Shown here: positions 43,702-54,913 of the stretch, one piece after another | How the letters are laid out: each line of letters opens with the position of its first letter | Numbering within the stretch: the stretch's first letter is position 1 | From: Nostoc sp. 106C | Lineage (GTDB): Bacteria; Cyanobacteriota; Cyanobacteriia; Cyanobacteriales; Nostocaceae | Direction: 5' to 3' | Length of the DNA: 64,000 nucleotides | NCBI RefSeq assembly: GCF_002154725.1 | Contig: NZ_MTAW01000138.1 | Coordinates: 39,482 to 103,481 of the forward strand | Made by a program: the position numbers and the translations under genes | Notes under the pieces: generated by a model | What the model was told of the DNA's origin: nothing | What the model saw: only the letters and a program-made list of their open reading frames with translations | Database searches by the model: none

Positions 43702-45705
43702 TTACTTTTGTTCCAAGAAAATACCAATACCGTTATGGACACGTGCAGCCGTACTAGGGGAACGATCAATGAGTTGTCCTCCCAAGTAAAGACTGGTAGA
43801 ACTACCACCGTCTAAATTGAGAGCATCTACACAACCTAGAAGTTTCATGAGTTGGGCATGTTCTGCCAAAGTAGGGCCAGGACCACCAGCGCGATTATGC
43901 ACGGCAGCAATCATCAGATTACCTGTGGTATTTGTGCAAATACCGCTGCGAATTGCTTTTTCTGCAATAAAAGCATCACTGAATTTTTCGCCTTTAGCAT
44001 CAAGGACAATTTGACGATTTTTAACCAGTAATGGCCCTGCACCAATGATATTGGGATAACGGCTAAAGTCATTAGGAACAGTAGCGCTGGTAATGCTGAG
44101 TGCAGTACCAATAGGTAATTGCGTAGCAGCATTTACAGCATTACCACGTAAAGTTAGTAGGTAGCCATCGTGAGGAATAGGAAAGCTGGTTTGGCCTGCT
44201 TTACCACCTGGAAACTGATTGATAACTTGGTCTTTCTGGACAGTAAGGATGATTTCGTTATCTGTTAAGGGAGCATAAGCTGTTCCCCAAACTGGGGTGT
44301 AACGGGCAATACCGCTTTGGACATAAGCACTATTGAGATAAAGAATTGGCAATCGCAGGTTATTAGGAGCAATTAAAGTTTCTTCTAAAGTGAGACGGCC
44401 GAAGTAAAATTGCCCAGAATCATCCCAAGCGATCGCTCCGCGGTTGAGTATCGGCCCTGACACCCACTGACCATCCTGACGAATTGCACCCAAAGGCAAG
44501 CGATTATTGCGGTTAAAATAACCACCATTAATTGCTGCTGCTGCTGAGTACTTTGGTGCTGTTTGCATTAAGGGAGCAGTACCAGCCAGAGAATTGAGGT
44601 TACTTCTAATCGGTTTTAGCGTTAACCCAAAGGCGCGGGGATTAATTTCTAGCCAGACGATTGGAAATCGTTCTGTGCCTAAATTGAAAAACTGCTGTCG
44701 CCAGCGCAACCCATTTGCCCAAGCAATATTCTTCTCTACCAACGCATCAGGACGAATATTGATGATTAAGCGATAGGGGTTAGCAAGAGTACTAATCCGG
44801 GGAGCCATACCAAAAGGTACGCTTAGGCGAATCACCGTTTGGTTGTTGACTACCTGCACTTGCTTAATTAAAGGTGCTGGTGAAACTGGTGTTGGCAATA
44901 ATTGTTTGAGGGGATTTAGCAGTGGTGCTGTTGGTAACGGTGTAGTCGGGAGGGGGGTATACCGTTGTATCAAAGCGGGTTCAGCTATTCCATCTAGGGT
45001 AATTTTCCACTCTCGATTGGGAGGTCCAGAAGGTTTAGGAGTTGGCGTATCAGGGTCAGGGGGACTTTTAACTGGTAACTCTTGTGATACTTGCCAGGGA
45101 GTTGGGCGATCTAAATCTACAAAGATGCTATTGCCCACAGGTTGTTGTCTTTGAAGGATATCTTTGACTATCGCTGCTGGAGTGGTAATCACCAAAATGT
45201 TGCCATTGGCTTGGATCTGCCATCCTGCTGTTTGGCTAAAATTCGTAATATCTAGATAGCGATATCCTCTTTGCAGCGAAGCAGATAAAACCAGTGGCGT
45301 TGTACTTGGTGAAAACCACTCTACTGGTTGCCTGACAGGATTGTTGGTATTTAATAAATCTACTCCGATTAATTGTCTGAGTGCTCCGTCGGTAAGATGA
45401 GTTATCAGGCGATCGCCACCTCCAGGGCGCTGCAACCAAGCTCCTGGCAAAATCCGACCATTAAGCGAAATTTGATTACCAGCGGCCAATACCCTAGGGA
45501 TAGGAACTTGCGGCGTTTGGGACGTTAAGGTTGTTGATGGTATGGTAAGCGTGGGTAACTGCTGGGCGCTAGTAGCACTGGTAGGATATAAACACAGTGC
45601 TGTAGCAATGATTGGCGAAATATTACTCCAAAAGACTCGGCTATAAGCTTGATTGACAAGATGATTGCGGTATTTTGGTCGATCACAATTGGGCATTTTC
45701 AACAT
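43702..45705 (-). CDS. Exported phosphodiester glycosidase (NAGPA-domain) protein
   Basis: 667 residues. A signal peptide or anchor lies at about residues 27-47 (hydrophobic, ending SATSAQQ). The N-terminal half includes ISLNGRILPGAWLQRPGGGDRLITH, which resembles a copper-amine-oxidase-like N domain, a Pro-rich linker (about 215-270), and an AMIN-like segment (VVNNQTVIRLSVPFGMAPRIST; YRLIINIRPD). The C-terminal 290 residues are a NAGPA domain: AAAINGGYFNRNNRLPLGAI, GAGPLLVKNRQIVL, MIAAVHNRAGGPGPTLAEHAQLMKLLGCVDALNLDGGSSTSLY. NAGPA enzymes cleave sugar phosphodiesters; in bacteria they act on exopolysaccharide or the wall. Start ATG 45705, alternative 45696. Confidence 0.86.
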   Translation of the reverse strand: MLKMPNCDRPKYRNHLVNQAYSRVFWSNISPIIATALCLYPTSATSAQQLPTLTIPSTTLTSQTPQVPIPRVLAAGNQISLNGRILPGAWLQRPGGGDRLITHLTDGALRQLIGVDLLNTNNPVRQPVEWFSPSTTPLVLSASLQRGYRYLDITNFSQTAGWQIQANGNILVITTPAAIVKDILQRQQPVGNSIFVDLDRPTPWQVSQELPVKSPPDPDTPTPKPSGPPNREWKITLDGIAEPALIQRYTPLPTTPLPTAPLLNPLKQLLPTPVSPAPLIKQVQVVNNQTVIRLSVPFGMAPRISTLANPYRLIINIRPDALVEKNIAWANGLRWRQQFFNLGTERFPIVWLEINPRAFGLTLKPIRSNLNSLAGTAPLMQTAPKYSAAAAINGGYFNRNNRLPLGAIRQDGQWVSGPILNRGAIAWDDSGQFYFGRLTLEETLIAPNNLRLPILYLNSAYVQSGIARYTPVWGTAYAPLTDNEIILTVQKDQVINQFPGGKAGQTSFPIPHDGYLLTLRGNAVNAATQLPIGTALSITSATVPNDFSRYPNIIGAGPLLVKNRQIVLDAKGEKFSDAFIAEKAIRSGICTNTTGNLMIAAVHNRAGGPGPTLAEHAQLMKLLGCVDALNLDGGSSTSLYLGGQLIDRSPSTAARVHNGIGIFLEQK

Positions 45706-46432
45706 TATTTGTTAGGTACTTTGGAAAGCTGTCACCCAAAATTTAGGTTTACTTATGATTCAAAATTCTTAAAAAATAGCGAGATGAGCTTTGGAGAAAC
45801 GTGATACTATATAGAGTGGCTTGTTATCTCTTATAGAAAGAAACAGGCATTTCTTAATAAAACCACTGCAACTCAGTGTTTTAACTGGCACTTCCAGCAG
45901 CCAGGACGGTAGTCTTGGTAATCAAGGTTGGATTAAAATATTCCCTCCTCACCGATGTTTGCTACTGTTGCTACTTAAGTGAGGTATAGCTAGTAGTAAC
46001 GCCAGTGGCAATTAATAAAATCAACAAACATCTAGATAACAACAGAGATATTTAGGAATTGTCAAATGGGCATATAGTGTAATAGGCTGAACTTTATTAC
46101 CTAATTAGGGTAATTTCGGCAACTTTGGTTTCAGGGTTAGTTATCACTAGCTTTACCTGAAAAATAGGTGTCACCTGGTAAAGAATTGAGAAAATACTTA
46201 GCTTCACGATATAAATAAAAAGCTATTAGGGCAAAGGTAATTTGTCTAACTCAGCGTAAACACATAAAAAATAACGCGATTATTTTAACACGGGTGAATG
46301 AAAACGTAAAACCGAAGTTAAAATTTTTTTTCCTTAAATTTCGGTGATTCTATTTTTCTCCATTGCGCAATTTGAGAAATTTTTCTCACAAGCAGCGGCA
46401 AAATTCGTAACTCAGCATTTCAGGAATAGGCT
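45706..46432. other. Divergent promoter region of glsF
   Basis: About 730 AT-rich bases. I looked for an NtcA site (GTA-N8-TAC) and found no full match. An AGGAATAGG ribosome site precedes the glsF ATG. No gene or glutamine-riboswitch structure that I could confirm. Confidence 0.5.
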
Positions 46433-49400
46433 ATGAATAATAAACCAATGAATCAAGTGCAGAAAATGACATTTTCAGATACTGACTCAAGGGATAGTTA
46501 CCAGGGGCAAAGATGGTTAGTTGAGGAACGAGATGCTTGTGGTGTAGGGTTTATCGCCCATCGCCAGAATTTTGCCAGCCACGAAATAGTGGAAAAAGCT
46601 TTAGCTGCTTTGACTTGCTTAGAACACCGGGGTGGTTGCAGTGCCGATCAAGACTCAGGTGATGGTGCAGGGATATTGACAGCGATACCTTGGGAGTTGT
46701 TCCAAGAAGACTATATCCAAAGAGGGATAAAAGCTGTATCCACGAGCAATTTAGCTGTGGGAATGATCTTCTTACCGCAAGACCCCGAAGCAGCGCAAAA
46801 ATCGCGAGCAATGGTTGAGCAAATTGCGGCTGAAGAGAAATTAACTGTACTGGGCTGGCGAGTAGTACCAGTGCAGCCAAATTCATTAGGAGTACAAGCA
46901 AAAGAAAATCAACCCGAAATCGAACAAGTTTTTCTATCTTCTGCAAACAAAAGCGGTGAAGAATTAGAAAGGCAATTGTATATTACCCGCCGTCGCATTT
47001 TTAAAGCTGCAAAAAACATCTCCGAGGACTTTTACATTTGCTCCTTGTCAAACCGCACAATTGTCTATAAAGGCATGGTACGTTCTGCTGTGTTAGGAGA
47101 TTTTTATCAAGATTTAAAAAATCCAGCTTACAAAAGTGCTTTTGCTGTCTATCACCGCCGTTTTAGTACCAACACCATGCCTAAGTGGCCCTTAGCCCAA
47201 CCAATGCGGTTGTTGGGCCATAACGGCGAAATCAACACTTTGTTAGGCAATATCAACTGGATGATGGCACGGGAAGCTAGTTTAGCGCATCCAGTATGGG
47301 GCGATCGCATTAATGAATTCAAACCATTAGTTCACATTGATAATAGTGACTCTGCCACTCTAGATAACGTATTTGAATTATTGGTGCGTTCTGGACGCAG
47401 TCCTTTGGAAGCCTTGATGATGTTGGTTCCAGAGGCTTATCAAAATCAGCCCTCTTTACAGGACTATCCTGAGATTACCGATTTCTACGAATATTACAGC
47501 GGCTTGCAAGAAGCGTGGGATGGTCCAGCACTTTTGGTTTTTAGTGATGGGCAAAAAGTGGGTGCGACATTAGATCGCAATGGCTTAAGACCAGCTCGTT
47601 ACGCCATCACCAAGGACGACTACATCGTTGTGGCTTCTGAAGCAGGCGTAGTGGATTTCCCAGAAGCTAACATTATTGAAAAAGGCAGGCTTGGCCCTGG
47701 GCAGATGATTGCCGTGGATTTAACCACCAATGAAGTGCTGAAGAATTGGGAAATTAAACAGCGCATTGCCAAACAGCACCCTTATGGAGAATGGTTGCGA
47801 CAGCATCGCCAAGAACTAAAACAATTGGTTAATGGTGAGACAGCGCTGCGGGAGGGTTTCCCTCCGCAGGCGACTGCGTTAGCGCCAGCGGTAGCGACGC
47901 AGGAGCGTCACCCGAAGGGTCATGCTTCAGCTACCAATGGGAATGGAAATAGGGCAAATAACAACAATGGCAACGGGCATTCTGCAACTGACAACGGACA
48001 TCTAACAACTGGAAAAATTGACAGACAAAACTTGCTGCAACATCAAGTTGCCTTTGGTTACACCACAGAAGATGTAGAAATGGTGATTCAGCCAATGGCT
48101 ATGCAAGGTTCAGAGCCAACTTTCTGTATGGGAGATGATATTCCCCTAGCAGTGTTGTCAGAAAAACCCCACTTGCTTTATGACTATTTCAAACAGCGCT
48201 TTGCACAGGTGACAAACCCAGCAATTGATCCTTTACGGGAAAAGCTAGTAATGTCCTTGAAGGTGGAACTGGGTGAGCGGGGTAACTTGTTAGAAGCCAA
48301 GCCAGAGTATGCTCGCAGAATCAAACTAGAGTCGCCAGTACTGACCGAGACAGAATTAGAGGCGATTAAACTTTCAGGATTTGCCACGGCTGAATTGTCA
48401 ACTCTATTTGAAATTGCCACAGGCCCAGAAGGCTTGAAAACAGCAGTTGAAGCTTTACAAGCCAAAGCAGCAGAATCGGTGCGGGCTGGTGCGAAGATTC
48501 TGATATTGAGCGATCGCTCGACCTTGGGAACCGAATACAGCTACATTCCCCCACTATTAGCGGTAGGTGCTGTACACCATCACCTAATCCGTGAGGGGTT
48601 GCGGATGAAAGCATCGCTAATTGTCAATACTGCCCAGTGTTGGAGTACTCATCACTTTGGTTGTCTGATTGGCTATGGTGCGGGTGCAGTTTGCCCCTAT
48701 ATGGCTTTAGACAGTGTAAGAGATTGGTGGTCTGATCCCAAAACCCAACAGTTTATGACCAGGGGTCAAATTTCCAGCATCACCCTAGAGCAAGCTTTAG
48801 CCAACTATCGCAAAGCAGTAGAATCTGGTTTGCTGAAGATTCTCTCCAAAATGGGAATATCTTTACTCTCCAGCTATCAAGCAGCACAAATCTTTGAAGC
48901 TATTGGGATTGGTGGAGATTTGTTAGAACTGGGATTCCAGGGTACAACCTCCCGTATTGGTGGCTTGAGTGTGAGCGAACTAGCCACTGAAATACTTTCC
49001 TTCCATCACAAGGCTTTCCCAGAACTTACCACCAAGAAGTTAGAAAACTTGGGCTTTGTTCAGTACCGTCGCGGCGGCGAGTACCACATGAATAGCCCCG
49101 AACTAGCAAAAGCACTGCATAAGGCTGTAGATGGAAAACAATACGACCACTACGAGGTTTACAAACAACACCTCCAAGGTAGACCAATCACCGCCTTACG
49201 CGACTTGCTAGACTTTCAAAGCGATCGCTCGCCAATTCCTTTAGAAGAAGTAGAATCAGTCAGCGAGATTGTCCAACGCTTTTGCACCGGTGGGATGTCT
49301 TTGGGCGCTTTGTCACGCGAAGCACACGAAACTTTAGCGATCGCCATGAACAGAATTGGCGGTAAATCCAACTCTGGGGAAGGTGGTGAAGATCCAGTCC

Positions 49401-51220
49401 GTTACAAAGTTTTAGATGATGTAGACGAATCTGGTCACTCACCCACCCTCCCGCACTTAAAAGGATTGCGGAATGGTGACACTGCTTCTAGTGCGATTAA
49501 ACAAGTTGCATCGGGACGGTTTGGTGTCACACCAGGTTACTTAGCCAGCGCCAAACAAATTGAAATTAAAATCGCCCAAGGTGCCAAGCCTGGGGAAGGT
49601 GGACAACTACCAGGCCCGAAGGTCAGCCCTTATATTGCGATGTTAAGGCGCTCAAAGCCCGGTGTAACGTTGATTTCTCCACCGCCACACCATGATATTT
49701 ACTCGATTGAAGACTTAGCGCAGCTAATTTTTGACTTGCATCAAATTAATCCCAAAGCTCAAGTATCAGTGAAGCTAGTAGCAGAAATTGGGATTGGGAC
49801 GATCGCAGCTGGGGTAGCCAAAGCTAACGCCGATATCATTCAGATTTCTGGGCATGATGGTGGTACAGGTGCGTCACCACTGAGTTCGATTAAACACGCT
49901 GGTTCACCTTGGGAACTCGGTTTAAGCGAAGTACATCGTGTGCTAATGCAAAACAGCCTGCGCGCTCGCGTGATTCTGCGTGTAGATGGCGGTCTCAAGA
50001 GTGGCTGGGATGTGCTAATTGGTGCATTGATGGGCGGCGAAGAATTTGGTTTTGGCTCTATCGCCATGATTGCCGAAGGCTGTATTATGGCGCGGATCTG
50101 CCATACAAATAACTGCCCTGTAGGTGTCGCTTCCCAAAAAGAAGAACTGCGGAAGCGGTTCTCCGGAATGCCAGAACATGTGGTTAACTTCTTCTACTTT
50201 GTTGCTGAAGAAGTGCGTAGTCTCTTGGCGAAACTAGGCTACCGTTCGCTATCAGAAGTAGTTGGACGTGCAGATTTGTTGAAATTGCGTGAGGATGTAA
50301 AACTCACCAAAACCCAATCACTCAATCTCAACTGCTTACTTCAGCTACCAGATACCAAAGATAACCGTAGCTGGTTGGTGCATGAAGAAGTTCATAGCAA
50401 CGGTGTAGTTGTAGATGACCAATTGCTTGCCGATCCAGATATTCAAGCTGCCATTAGTCACCAGTCTACGGTCAGTAAAACCTTAAAAATCGTCAACACC
50501 GACAGAACAGTAGGCGCTCGATTAGCAGGAGCGATCGCTTCTCAATATGGCGATAACGGCTTTGCAGGACAAATTCATCTCAACTTCCAAGGTAGTGTAG
50601 GGCAGAGTTTTGGTGCATTCAACCTTCCTGGTATGATTCTCCGGTTGGAAGGAGAAGCCAACGACTATGTAGGCAAAGGAATGCACGGTGGTGAAATCAT
50701 CATCAAACCTCCAGCTAGCGCAACATATAATCCTGCACAAAATGTGATAGTTGGCAATACCTGCCTCTACGGTGCTACTGGTGGGGTGTTATTTGCCAAT
50801 GGTTTAGCGGGAGAACGCTTTGCTGTGCGTAACTCCAAAGGCTTAGCAGTCATTGAAGGTGCTGGGGATCACTGCTGTGAATATATGACTGGTGGCGTGA
50901 TTGTCGTCCTCGGTAAAGTAGGACGCAACGTAGCGGCTGGGATGACTGGCGGACTCGCATACTTCCTGGATGAAGACGGTTCCTTCCCGGATTTAGTTAA
51001 CAAAGACATTGTTAAAATTCAGCAAGTAAGTACAGAAGCCGGTGAGAAACAATTGCAAGAATTAATTCAAACTCATTGCGATCGCACTGGTTCGCCAAAA
51101 GCAAAAATGATTCTGCAAAACTGGCAAGAATTTTTACCGAAATTCTGGCAATTAGTCCCGCCTTCTGAGGCTGACAGTCCAGAAGCAAATCCCCAAATTA
51201 AACAGTTGAGCACAGTTTAG
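46433..51220 (+). CDS. glsF: Ferredoxin-dependent glutamate synthase
   Basis: 1595 residues. A 35-residue propeptide precedes the catalytic N-terminal Cys36 in [12 protein letters not shown] (Ntn glutamine amidotransferase). The amidotransferase domain runs to about 450, the central domain follows, and the FMN/synthase domain carries the 3Fe-4S cysteines C1217, C1223 and C1228 ([16 protein letters not shown]). The C-terminal beta-helix GXGXG domain is complete. It makes two glutamates from glutamine and 2-oxoglutarate with reduced ferredoxin; no gltD subunit is adjacent, favouring the Fd-type. About 30 residues near 470-500 derive from a dispersed repeat, followed by an Asn/Gly/His-rich linker (about 501-527), so the protein is longer than usual. 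Confidence 0.96.
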   Translation: MNNKPMNQVQKMTFSDTDSRDSYQGQRWLVEERDACGVGFIAHRQNFASHEIVEKALAALTCLEHRGGCSADQDSGDGAGILTAIPWELFQEDYIQRGIKAVSTSNLAVGMIFLPQDPEAAQKSRAMVEQIAAEEKLTVLGWRVVPVQPNSLGVQAKENQPEIEQVFLSSANKSGEELERQLYITRRRIFKAAKNISEDFYICSLSNRTIVYKGMVRSAVLGDFYQDLKNPAYKSAFAVYHRRFSTNTMPKWPLAQPMRLLGHNGEINTLLGNINWMMAREASLAHPVWGDRINEFKPLVHIDNSDSATLDNVFELLVRSGRSPLEALMMLVPEAYQNQPSLQDYPEITDFYEYYSGLQEAWDGPALLVFSDGQKVGATLDRNGLRPARYAITKDDYIVVASEAGVVDFPEANIIEKGRLGPGQMIAVDLTTNEVLKNWEIKQRIAKQHPYGEWLRQHRQELKQLVNGETALREGFPPQATALAPAVATQERHPKGHASATNGNGNRANNNNGNGHSATDNGHLTTGKIDRQNLLQHQVAFGYTTEDVEMVIQPMAMQGSEPTFCMGDDIPLAVLSEKPHLLYDYFKQRFAQVTNPAIDPLREKLVMSLKVELGERGNLLEAKPEYARRIKLESPVLTETELEAIKLSGFATAELSTLFEIATGPEGLKTAVEALQAKAAESVRAGAKILILSDRSTLGTEYSYIPPLLAVGAVHHHLIREGLRMKASLIVNTAQCWSTHHFGCLIGYGAGAVCPYMALDSVRDWWSDPKTQQFMTRGQISSITLEQALANYRKAVESGLLKILSKMGISLLSSYQAAQIFEAIGIGGDLLELGFQGTTSRIGGLSVSELATEILSFHHKAFPELTTKKLENLGFVQYRRGGEYHMNSPELAKALHKAVDGKQYDHYEVYKQHLQGRPITALRDLLDFQSDRSPIPLEEVESVSEIVQRFCTGGMSLGALSREAHETLAIAMNRIGGKSNSGEGGEDPVRYKVLDDVDESGHSPTLPHLKGLRNGDTASSAIKQVASGRFGVTPGYLASAKQIEIKIAQGAKPGEGGQLPGPKVSPYIAMLRRSKPGVTLISPPPHHDIYSIEDLAQLIFDLHQINPKAQVSVKLVAEIGIGTIAAGVAKANADIIQISGHDGGTGASPLSSIKHAGSPWELGLSEVHRVLMQNSLRARVILRVDGGLKSGWDVLIGALMGGEEFGFGSIAMIAEGCIMARICHTNNCPVGVASQKEELRKRFSGMPEHVVNFFYFVAEEVRSLLAKLGYRSLSEVVGRADLLKLREDVKLTKTQSLNLNCLLQLPDTKDNRSWLVHEEVHSNGVVVDDQLLADPDIQAAISHQSTVSKTLKIVNTDRTVGARLAGAIASQYGDNGFAGQIHLNFQGSVGQSFGAFNLPGMILRLEGEANDYVGKGMHGGEIIIKPPASATYNPAQNVIVGNTCLYGATGGVLFANGLAGERFAVRNSKGLAVIEGAGDHCCEYMTGGVIVVLGKVGRNVAAGMTGGLAYFLDEDGSFPDLVNKDIVKIQQVSTEAGEKQLQELIQTHCDRTGSPKAKMILQNWQEFLPKFWQLVPPSEADSPEANPQIKQLSTV
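47841..47935. repeat. Dispersed palindromic repeat inside glsF, translated in frame
   Basis: Starts with the palindrome GCGGGAGGGTTTCCCTCCGC (47849-47868), then a block (47871-47910) that closely matches 12493-12533 in the gene-free region after queD. It encodes [20 protein letters not shown]. It lies between the amidotransferase and central domains, a place that tolerates length change. Confidence 0.8.
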
Positions 51221-51226
51221 TATATT

Positions 51227-51277
51227 GACTCTAGTCATTAGTCATTAATAAATCACATATGACTAATAACTAGAGTC
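51227..51277. repeat. Inverted repeat of ATTAGTC-type units after glsF
   Basis: GACTCTAGTCATTAGTCA (51227-51244) and TGACTAATAACTAGAGTC (51260-51277) pair over about 16 of 18 positions. It starts seven bases after the glsF stop and is built from the same ATTAGTC/GACTAAT units found after other genes in this window. Confidence 0.65.
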
Positions 51278-51337
51278 GTTCTCTTTCCTATTCAACTCGC
51301 CCGTCCTAGTTCAAGAATTCTCCCATAAAAGTTAAAG

Positions 51338-51389
51338 CCCCACTTAATCTTCGGGAAGGGTAACGCCAATACCTGAAGGGAAAGTGGGG
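51338..51389 (+). terminator. Probable glsF terminator
   Basis: CCCCACTT (51338-51345) pairs with AAGTGGGG (51382-51389); inside lies a second small CTTC/GAAG stem. ATCTTACTTTTATC follows, a modest T-rich tail, about 120 bases after the stop. Confidence 0.6.
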
Positions 51390-51585
51390 TATCTTACTTT
51401 TATCAACCTAAATTAACTGAATTATTAGTCAATTTTTCTACCAAATTCTCTTAATTTGTAATTAATAATTACTTCTCTACCGCTATTAGAGTCCTTGTAT
51501 ATTCATTGATCTACTTTGCGGTTTATTTAATAAATATTAAATTCATTTCTCTGGAGAATTGGTATTAGTTAATAGTAATTTACTA

Positions 51586-52494
51586 TTACTTTTTATTTGC
51601 AATTAATTTTTGATCTTTATCTTGCATTTCTAAAAGTTCTGGAACAGTAACAAAGCTATAGCCTTGTTTCCGAAAGTCAGCAATAATTGTTGGTAAAGCT
51701 TCCACAGTTTGGGAGCGATTACCGCCTCCATCATGCATAAGCACGATACCACCTGGTTTGGCTTCCCTAAATACATTATTAATTAATCGTGGCACACTAG
51801 GGCGCGAGTAATCCATAGAGTCAGAAGACCACATGATAATGGCGTACTTGCTATTTTTAGCGTAAGCAGCCACTCCATTATGCATAATTCCTCCTGGTGG
51901 TCGAAACAGATTTGTTTTGACGCCTGTAGTTTGAAAAATCAAATCTGTTGTGTGGTCGATTTCATAGGCAGCAGTTTGTGGATTCATAAAATGATACCAA
52001 TGATGCCAGGTATGATTAGCAACAGTATGTCCTTCAGCTACCACCCGCTTTAAAAGCTCCGGAAAATTCTTTACGTTCTGCCCAACGACAAAAAATGTCG
52101 CTTTGATATCATTTTGTTTAAGAATATCCAGCACTTTTGCAGTACTCTCAGGCCAAGGGCCATCATCAAAGGTAAGTGCAATTACTTTTTTTCCTGGACT
52201 AATTTTTGCAGCTTCAATAGTTACCCCAAGAAAACTTGGTGGGATAGCATAAGCGAAACCCTTAGCTTTAGCTTGTTGCTGCCAAGTTGTGAGCATTGTC
52301 GCCTTTAAGCTTTCAATCCGCTCTTGAGTCCCTACTTTCGCAGAGGTAGCGGTTTCATTTATAGTTTGCTGACTCTGAGCCTCAGAAGCATTTGGTTTGA
52401 CAAGCATCATCAAGCCAAGACTGAAGCTACCAACTAAAGCAACTAGTGCAATTAATAATCCTTGCGGCCAAAAAAACGACTTATTGTTTTCCAC
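51586..52494 (-). CDS. Polysaccharide deacetylase (NodB-like, CE4)
   Basis: 302 residues. One N-terminal membrane helix or uncleaved signal at about 11-32 (LLIALVALVGSFSLGLMMLV) anchors it with the catalytic domain outside. The CE4 motifs are complete: TFDDGPW (about residue 107), HTWHH with the metal His pair, RPPGG, the SSDSMDY region, and LMHDGGGNRSQT. It removes acetyl groups from peptidoglycan, chitin-like or exopolysaccharide GlcNAc. It lies between glsF and the sugar-related membrane cluster. Confidence 0.92.
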   Translation of the reverse strand: MENNKSFFWPQGLLIALVALVGSFSLGLMMLVKPNASEAQSQQTINETATSAKVGTQERIESLKATMLTTWQQQAKAKGFAYAIPPSFLGVTIEAAKISPGKKVIALTFDDGPWPESTAKVLDILKQNDIKATFFVVGQNVKNFPELLKRVVAEGHTVANHTWHHWYHFMNPQTAAYEIDHTTDLIFQTTGVKTNLFRPPGGIMHNGVAAYAKNSKYAIIMWSSDSMDYSRPSVPRLINNVFREAKPGGIVLMHDGGGNRSQTVEALPTIIADFRKQGYSFVTVPELLEMQDKDQKLIANKK

Positions 52495-53581
52495 TTAATA
52501 GCTCCTTCAAGGTCGAACCATCAGTTACGTATCTGACGGTACGTTATAACATATTTTTTTACACACTTAGATACACAGAGACTATCTGGTAATCTTGAAA
52601 AATTGAATCAAGATTAACAGAAATTTAGCAATCAGTCATATAGATATTAAAAGTTCCACTGAAACCCAGATTATGTAGTTAATAGGAACCGTTATCCATA
52701 CGATATTTGGTACTGTTTCATGTCAACTAGCCAATCCCTGCGGATTGGCTGTTGAATTTGTACCTATAAATAGCTAAAACAAGGAAACAGAAAAATCAGG
52801 CGATTTACTGCTCCTTTAAAAGTTATCTTAGTAAGAGTACTGATCTACTCAGACTTCTTGCCTATCAGGGAATTAATTTGCGAACTATTTACCCCTTATT
52901 ACTTATGCGTCTAAATATCCTGCTTCTATTCAAGAGGTAAGCTATTTAATTAGCGTATTGGGGGGGGGCGGTATCTACCCAAAAAGCATTTAACGACCTA
53001 TTTAGTTTCATCGGTGACAGAGTATATTGTACTGCTGATAGTGATTTTTTCTTTTTTAAGAAAAAGTTAAATTTTTAGATTTTTGACTGTTACCCTTACC
53101 TTCCCTTAAGTAAAGAGACGACTCTAGTAAAATATAGTTTCCCATTACCCAAGTTCAGTTAGTCGTTAACCTAGATACTCTTTACTCATTCATCAAGAAA
53201 AATTTTGTTGTCGTCTAAGTTTCTAGATTGTGGCGATCATATGACATGATACTTGAACTGTTAAGTAATTAAGAGTTTACTGTTAAGTAATGAAGAGTTT
53301 ATGTTAGTGGTAAATAGTTATATTAGCCACTATTAACTATGGTTTATTACTTAATTAATCTGAATATTCAGTTTATTTTTTACTAATAAAAATACTCAAT
53401 GGTACAGCAAAATTACTTAGAAAATTTATTTTCTCGGGTGTAACTATATCATAAATTGGAAAAAAATTAAATATAAATTCTAGTTGATTATCTACACAAT
53501 TCGTTATTTAGTATTTTAACTTAATTGGATAGTAGTATATTATACTTAAAACTCAAAAAGCCAGTGCGATCGCATCTCCCT
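52495..53581. other. Long gene-free AT-rich region
   Basis: Almost 1.1 kb with no convincing frame. It holds a perfect hairpin (AGCCAATCC 52729-52737 with GGATTGGCT 52742-52750, 4-base loop), a run of nine G at 52960-52968, and a 22-bp tandem duplication (53257-53278 and 53279-53300, one difference). Confidence 0.6.
53257..53300. repeat. 22-bp tandem duplication
   Basis: Two abutting copies beginning ACTGTTAAGTAAT and ending AAGAGTTT, with a single T/G difference. Intergenic. Confidence 0.8.
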
Positions 53582-54841
53582 CTAAGCTAGCCATAAATCT
53601 TGGGAAAATCTGATAGCAAAGGTTGCTATGAGGATAGCGAAGAAACTCATAATTGCATATCCCCAGCGAGGGTAACGAGCAAGTAACAGCCCAAATCCTA
53701 CTGACAGTGAGACGATACCGTAAGCATAACGCTCGACAGACAAGGTATTTCCAATATTGAGGATTAATAAAAAAGAACAAAAGCCGTAGACAACAGCAGC
53801 TAGAGGAATTTTATTCCTTGAGAGCCATAAAAAATAAATACCACCAAAAACCAACAGAATTTTAATATATGGATCGCCTCCTAATAACCACAGTATTAAA
53901 TTTAACAAATAAAATCCAAATATCAGCTTGGGAGAACTCAATTTAGAGCGGAAGTACCATAATAAACAACCGCTAACGATAGAGAATGTGAACAGTAAAG
54001 GATGTAATGGGTCTTGAATGTGACCAGACTGTGCATTAACTGGACCTATTACAACTAACATCAGGTTATACCACCAACCTTGCCAATCAAACCCTGCTGA
54101 CGAACGCCATCCTTTTTGTGCATGTACAAAAGCTAAAGCATCGCTAAATTTAATTTGGCAATATAAGCTATAAACCAAAACACCTAATCCCACGGCTAAA
54201 CTCGCAAGATAAGCCTTTACACCTCTGCGTTCTTTCCATGACACAAACAAAAATGCAGGTATCAGCGCTATTCCTGGGGATCTTACTGCTGTGGATAATG
54301 CTCCCCAGAAAGCTACTGAGAGATATTGCTGTTTATCAAAGGCTCGTAAGGCAGCTGTGGTAAATAATAAAAATAACCCTTCAGTGTAAATAACTGTGCC
54401 ATAAACAGAATAAGGACACCATGCTAAAGTTGCTGTAGCCCACCGTGCTGCATGTGTACCATAATTCTCTTCTACCCAAAGATACAACACGATCAGAGCA
54501 GCTAAAAATGCCAAATTATTTAACAACACACCCGCCACTTCAAAAGGCAAGCCGAAACTCATAATAAGATGGATTAATAAAGGAAAAAGTGGGAAGAAAG
54601 CAACAGCACTCTGCCCATATTCGTTAGTATATCCATAGCCAAAAGTGGCAATTATCTGATACCAAATACTATCCCATGCAGAAAAAACATTCCAACTAAA
54701 TGTTGCAGCAATACCATTTTGTGGAGCCGGGAGTAAAGGAGCAATCAATAACATAGCAATGACAATTACTAGACGGCTCAATAACCACATTGCTATGGGA
54801 AAAAATAAACTTTTTTTTATTAATTCTTTAAATTTTCTCAT
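53582..54841 (-). CDS. PIG-V-like mannosyltransferase family membrane protein
   Basis: 419 residues with about ten hydrophobic segments. The first loop contains FSAWDSIWYQIIATFGYGY followed by VAFFPLFPLLI, the pattern of PIG-V/GPI mannosyltransferase II relatives, where the WD Asp is the presumed catalytic residue. VIYTEGLFLLFTTAALRAF also fits. Such GT-C enzymes use polyprenyl-phosphate sugars on the outer face of the membrane. The acceptor in cyanobacteria is unknown. Last of six minus-strand membrane-protein genes. Confidence 0.82.
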   Translation of the reverse strand: MRKFKELIKKSLFFPIAMWLLSRLVIVIAMLLIAPLLPAPQNGIAATFSWNVFSAWDSIWYQIIATFGYGYTNEYGQSAVAFFPLFPLLIHLIMSFGLPFEVAGVLLNNLAFLAALIVLYLWVEENYGTHAARWATATLAWCPYSVYGTVIYTEGLFLLFTTAALRAFDKQQYLSVAFWGALSTAVRSPGIALIPAFLFVSWKERRGVKAYLASLAVGLGVLVYSLYCQIKFSDALAFVHAQKGWRSSAGFDWQGWWYNLMLVVIGPVNAQSGHIQDPLHPLLFTFSIVSGCLLWYFRSKLSSPKLIFGFYLLNLILWLLGGDPYIKILLVFGGIYFLWLSRNKIPLAAVVYGFCSFLLILNIGNTLSVERYAYGIVSLSVGFGLLLARYPRWGYAIMSFFAILIATFAIRFSQDLWLA

Positions 54842-54913
54842 TCAAATTTCTCACTGACTAAAATTATTTTTGCTATATCATTTTCAGTTTTAGTTAATTT
54901 AAAACAAATATAT

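Larger units (their letters stand above)
51221..51585. other. Intergenic region with two hairpins
   Basis: It holds the hairpins at 51227-51277 and 51338-51389 (listed separately), then AT-rich DNA up to the convergent deacetylase gene. Confidence 0.5.

Noticed and set aside
45706..46432. NtcA site or glutamine riboswitch upstream of glsF
   Set aside because: No complete GTA-N8-TAC was found, and the GGACGG-like stretch near 45904 lacks the rest of the glnA RNA motif.
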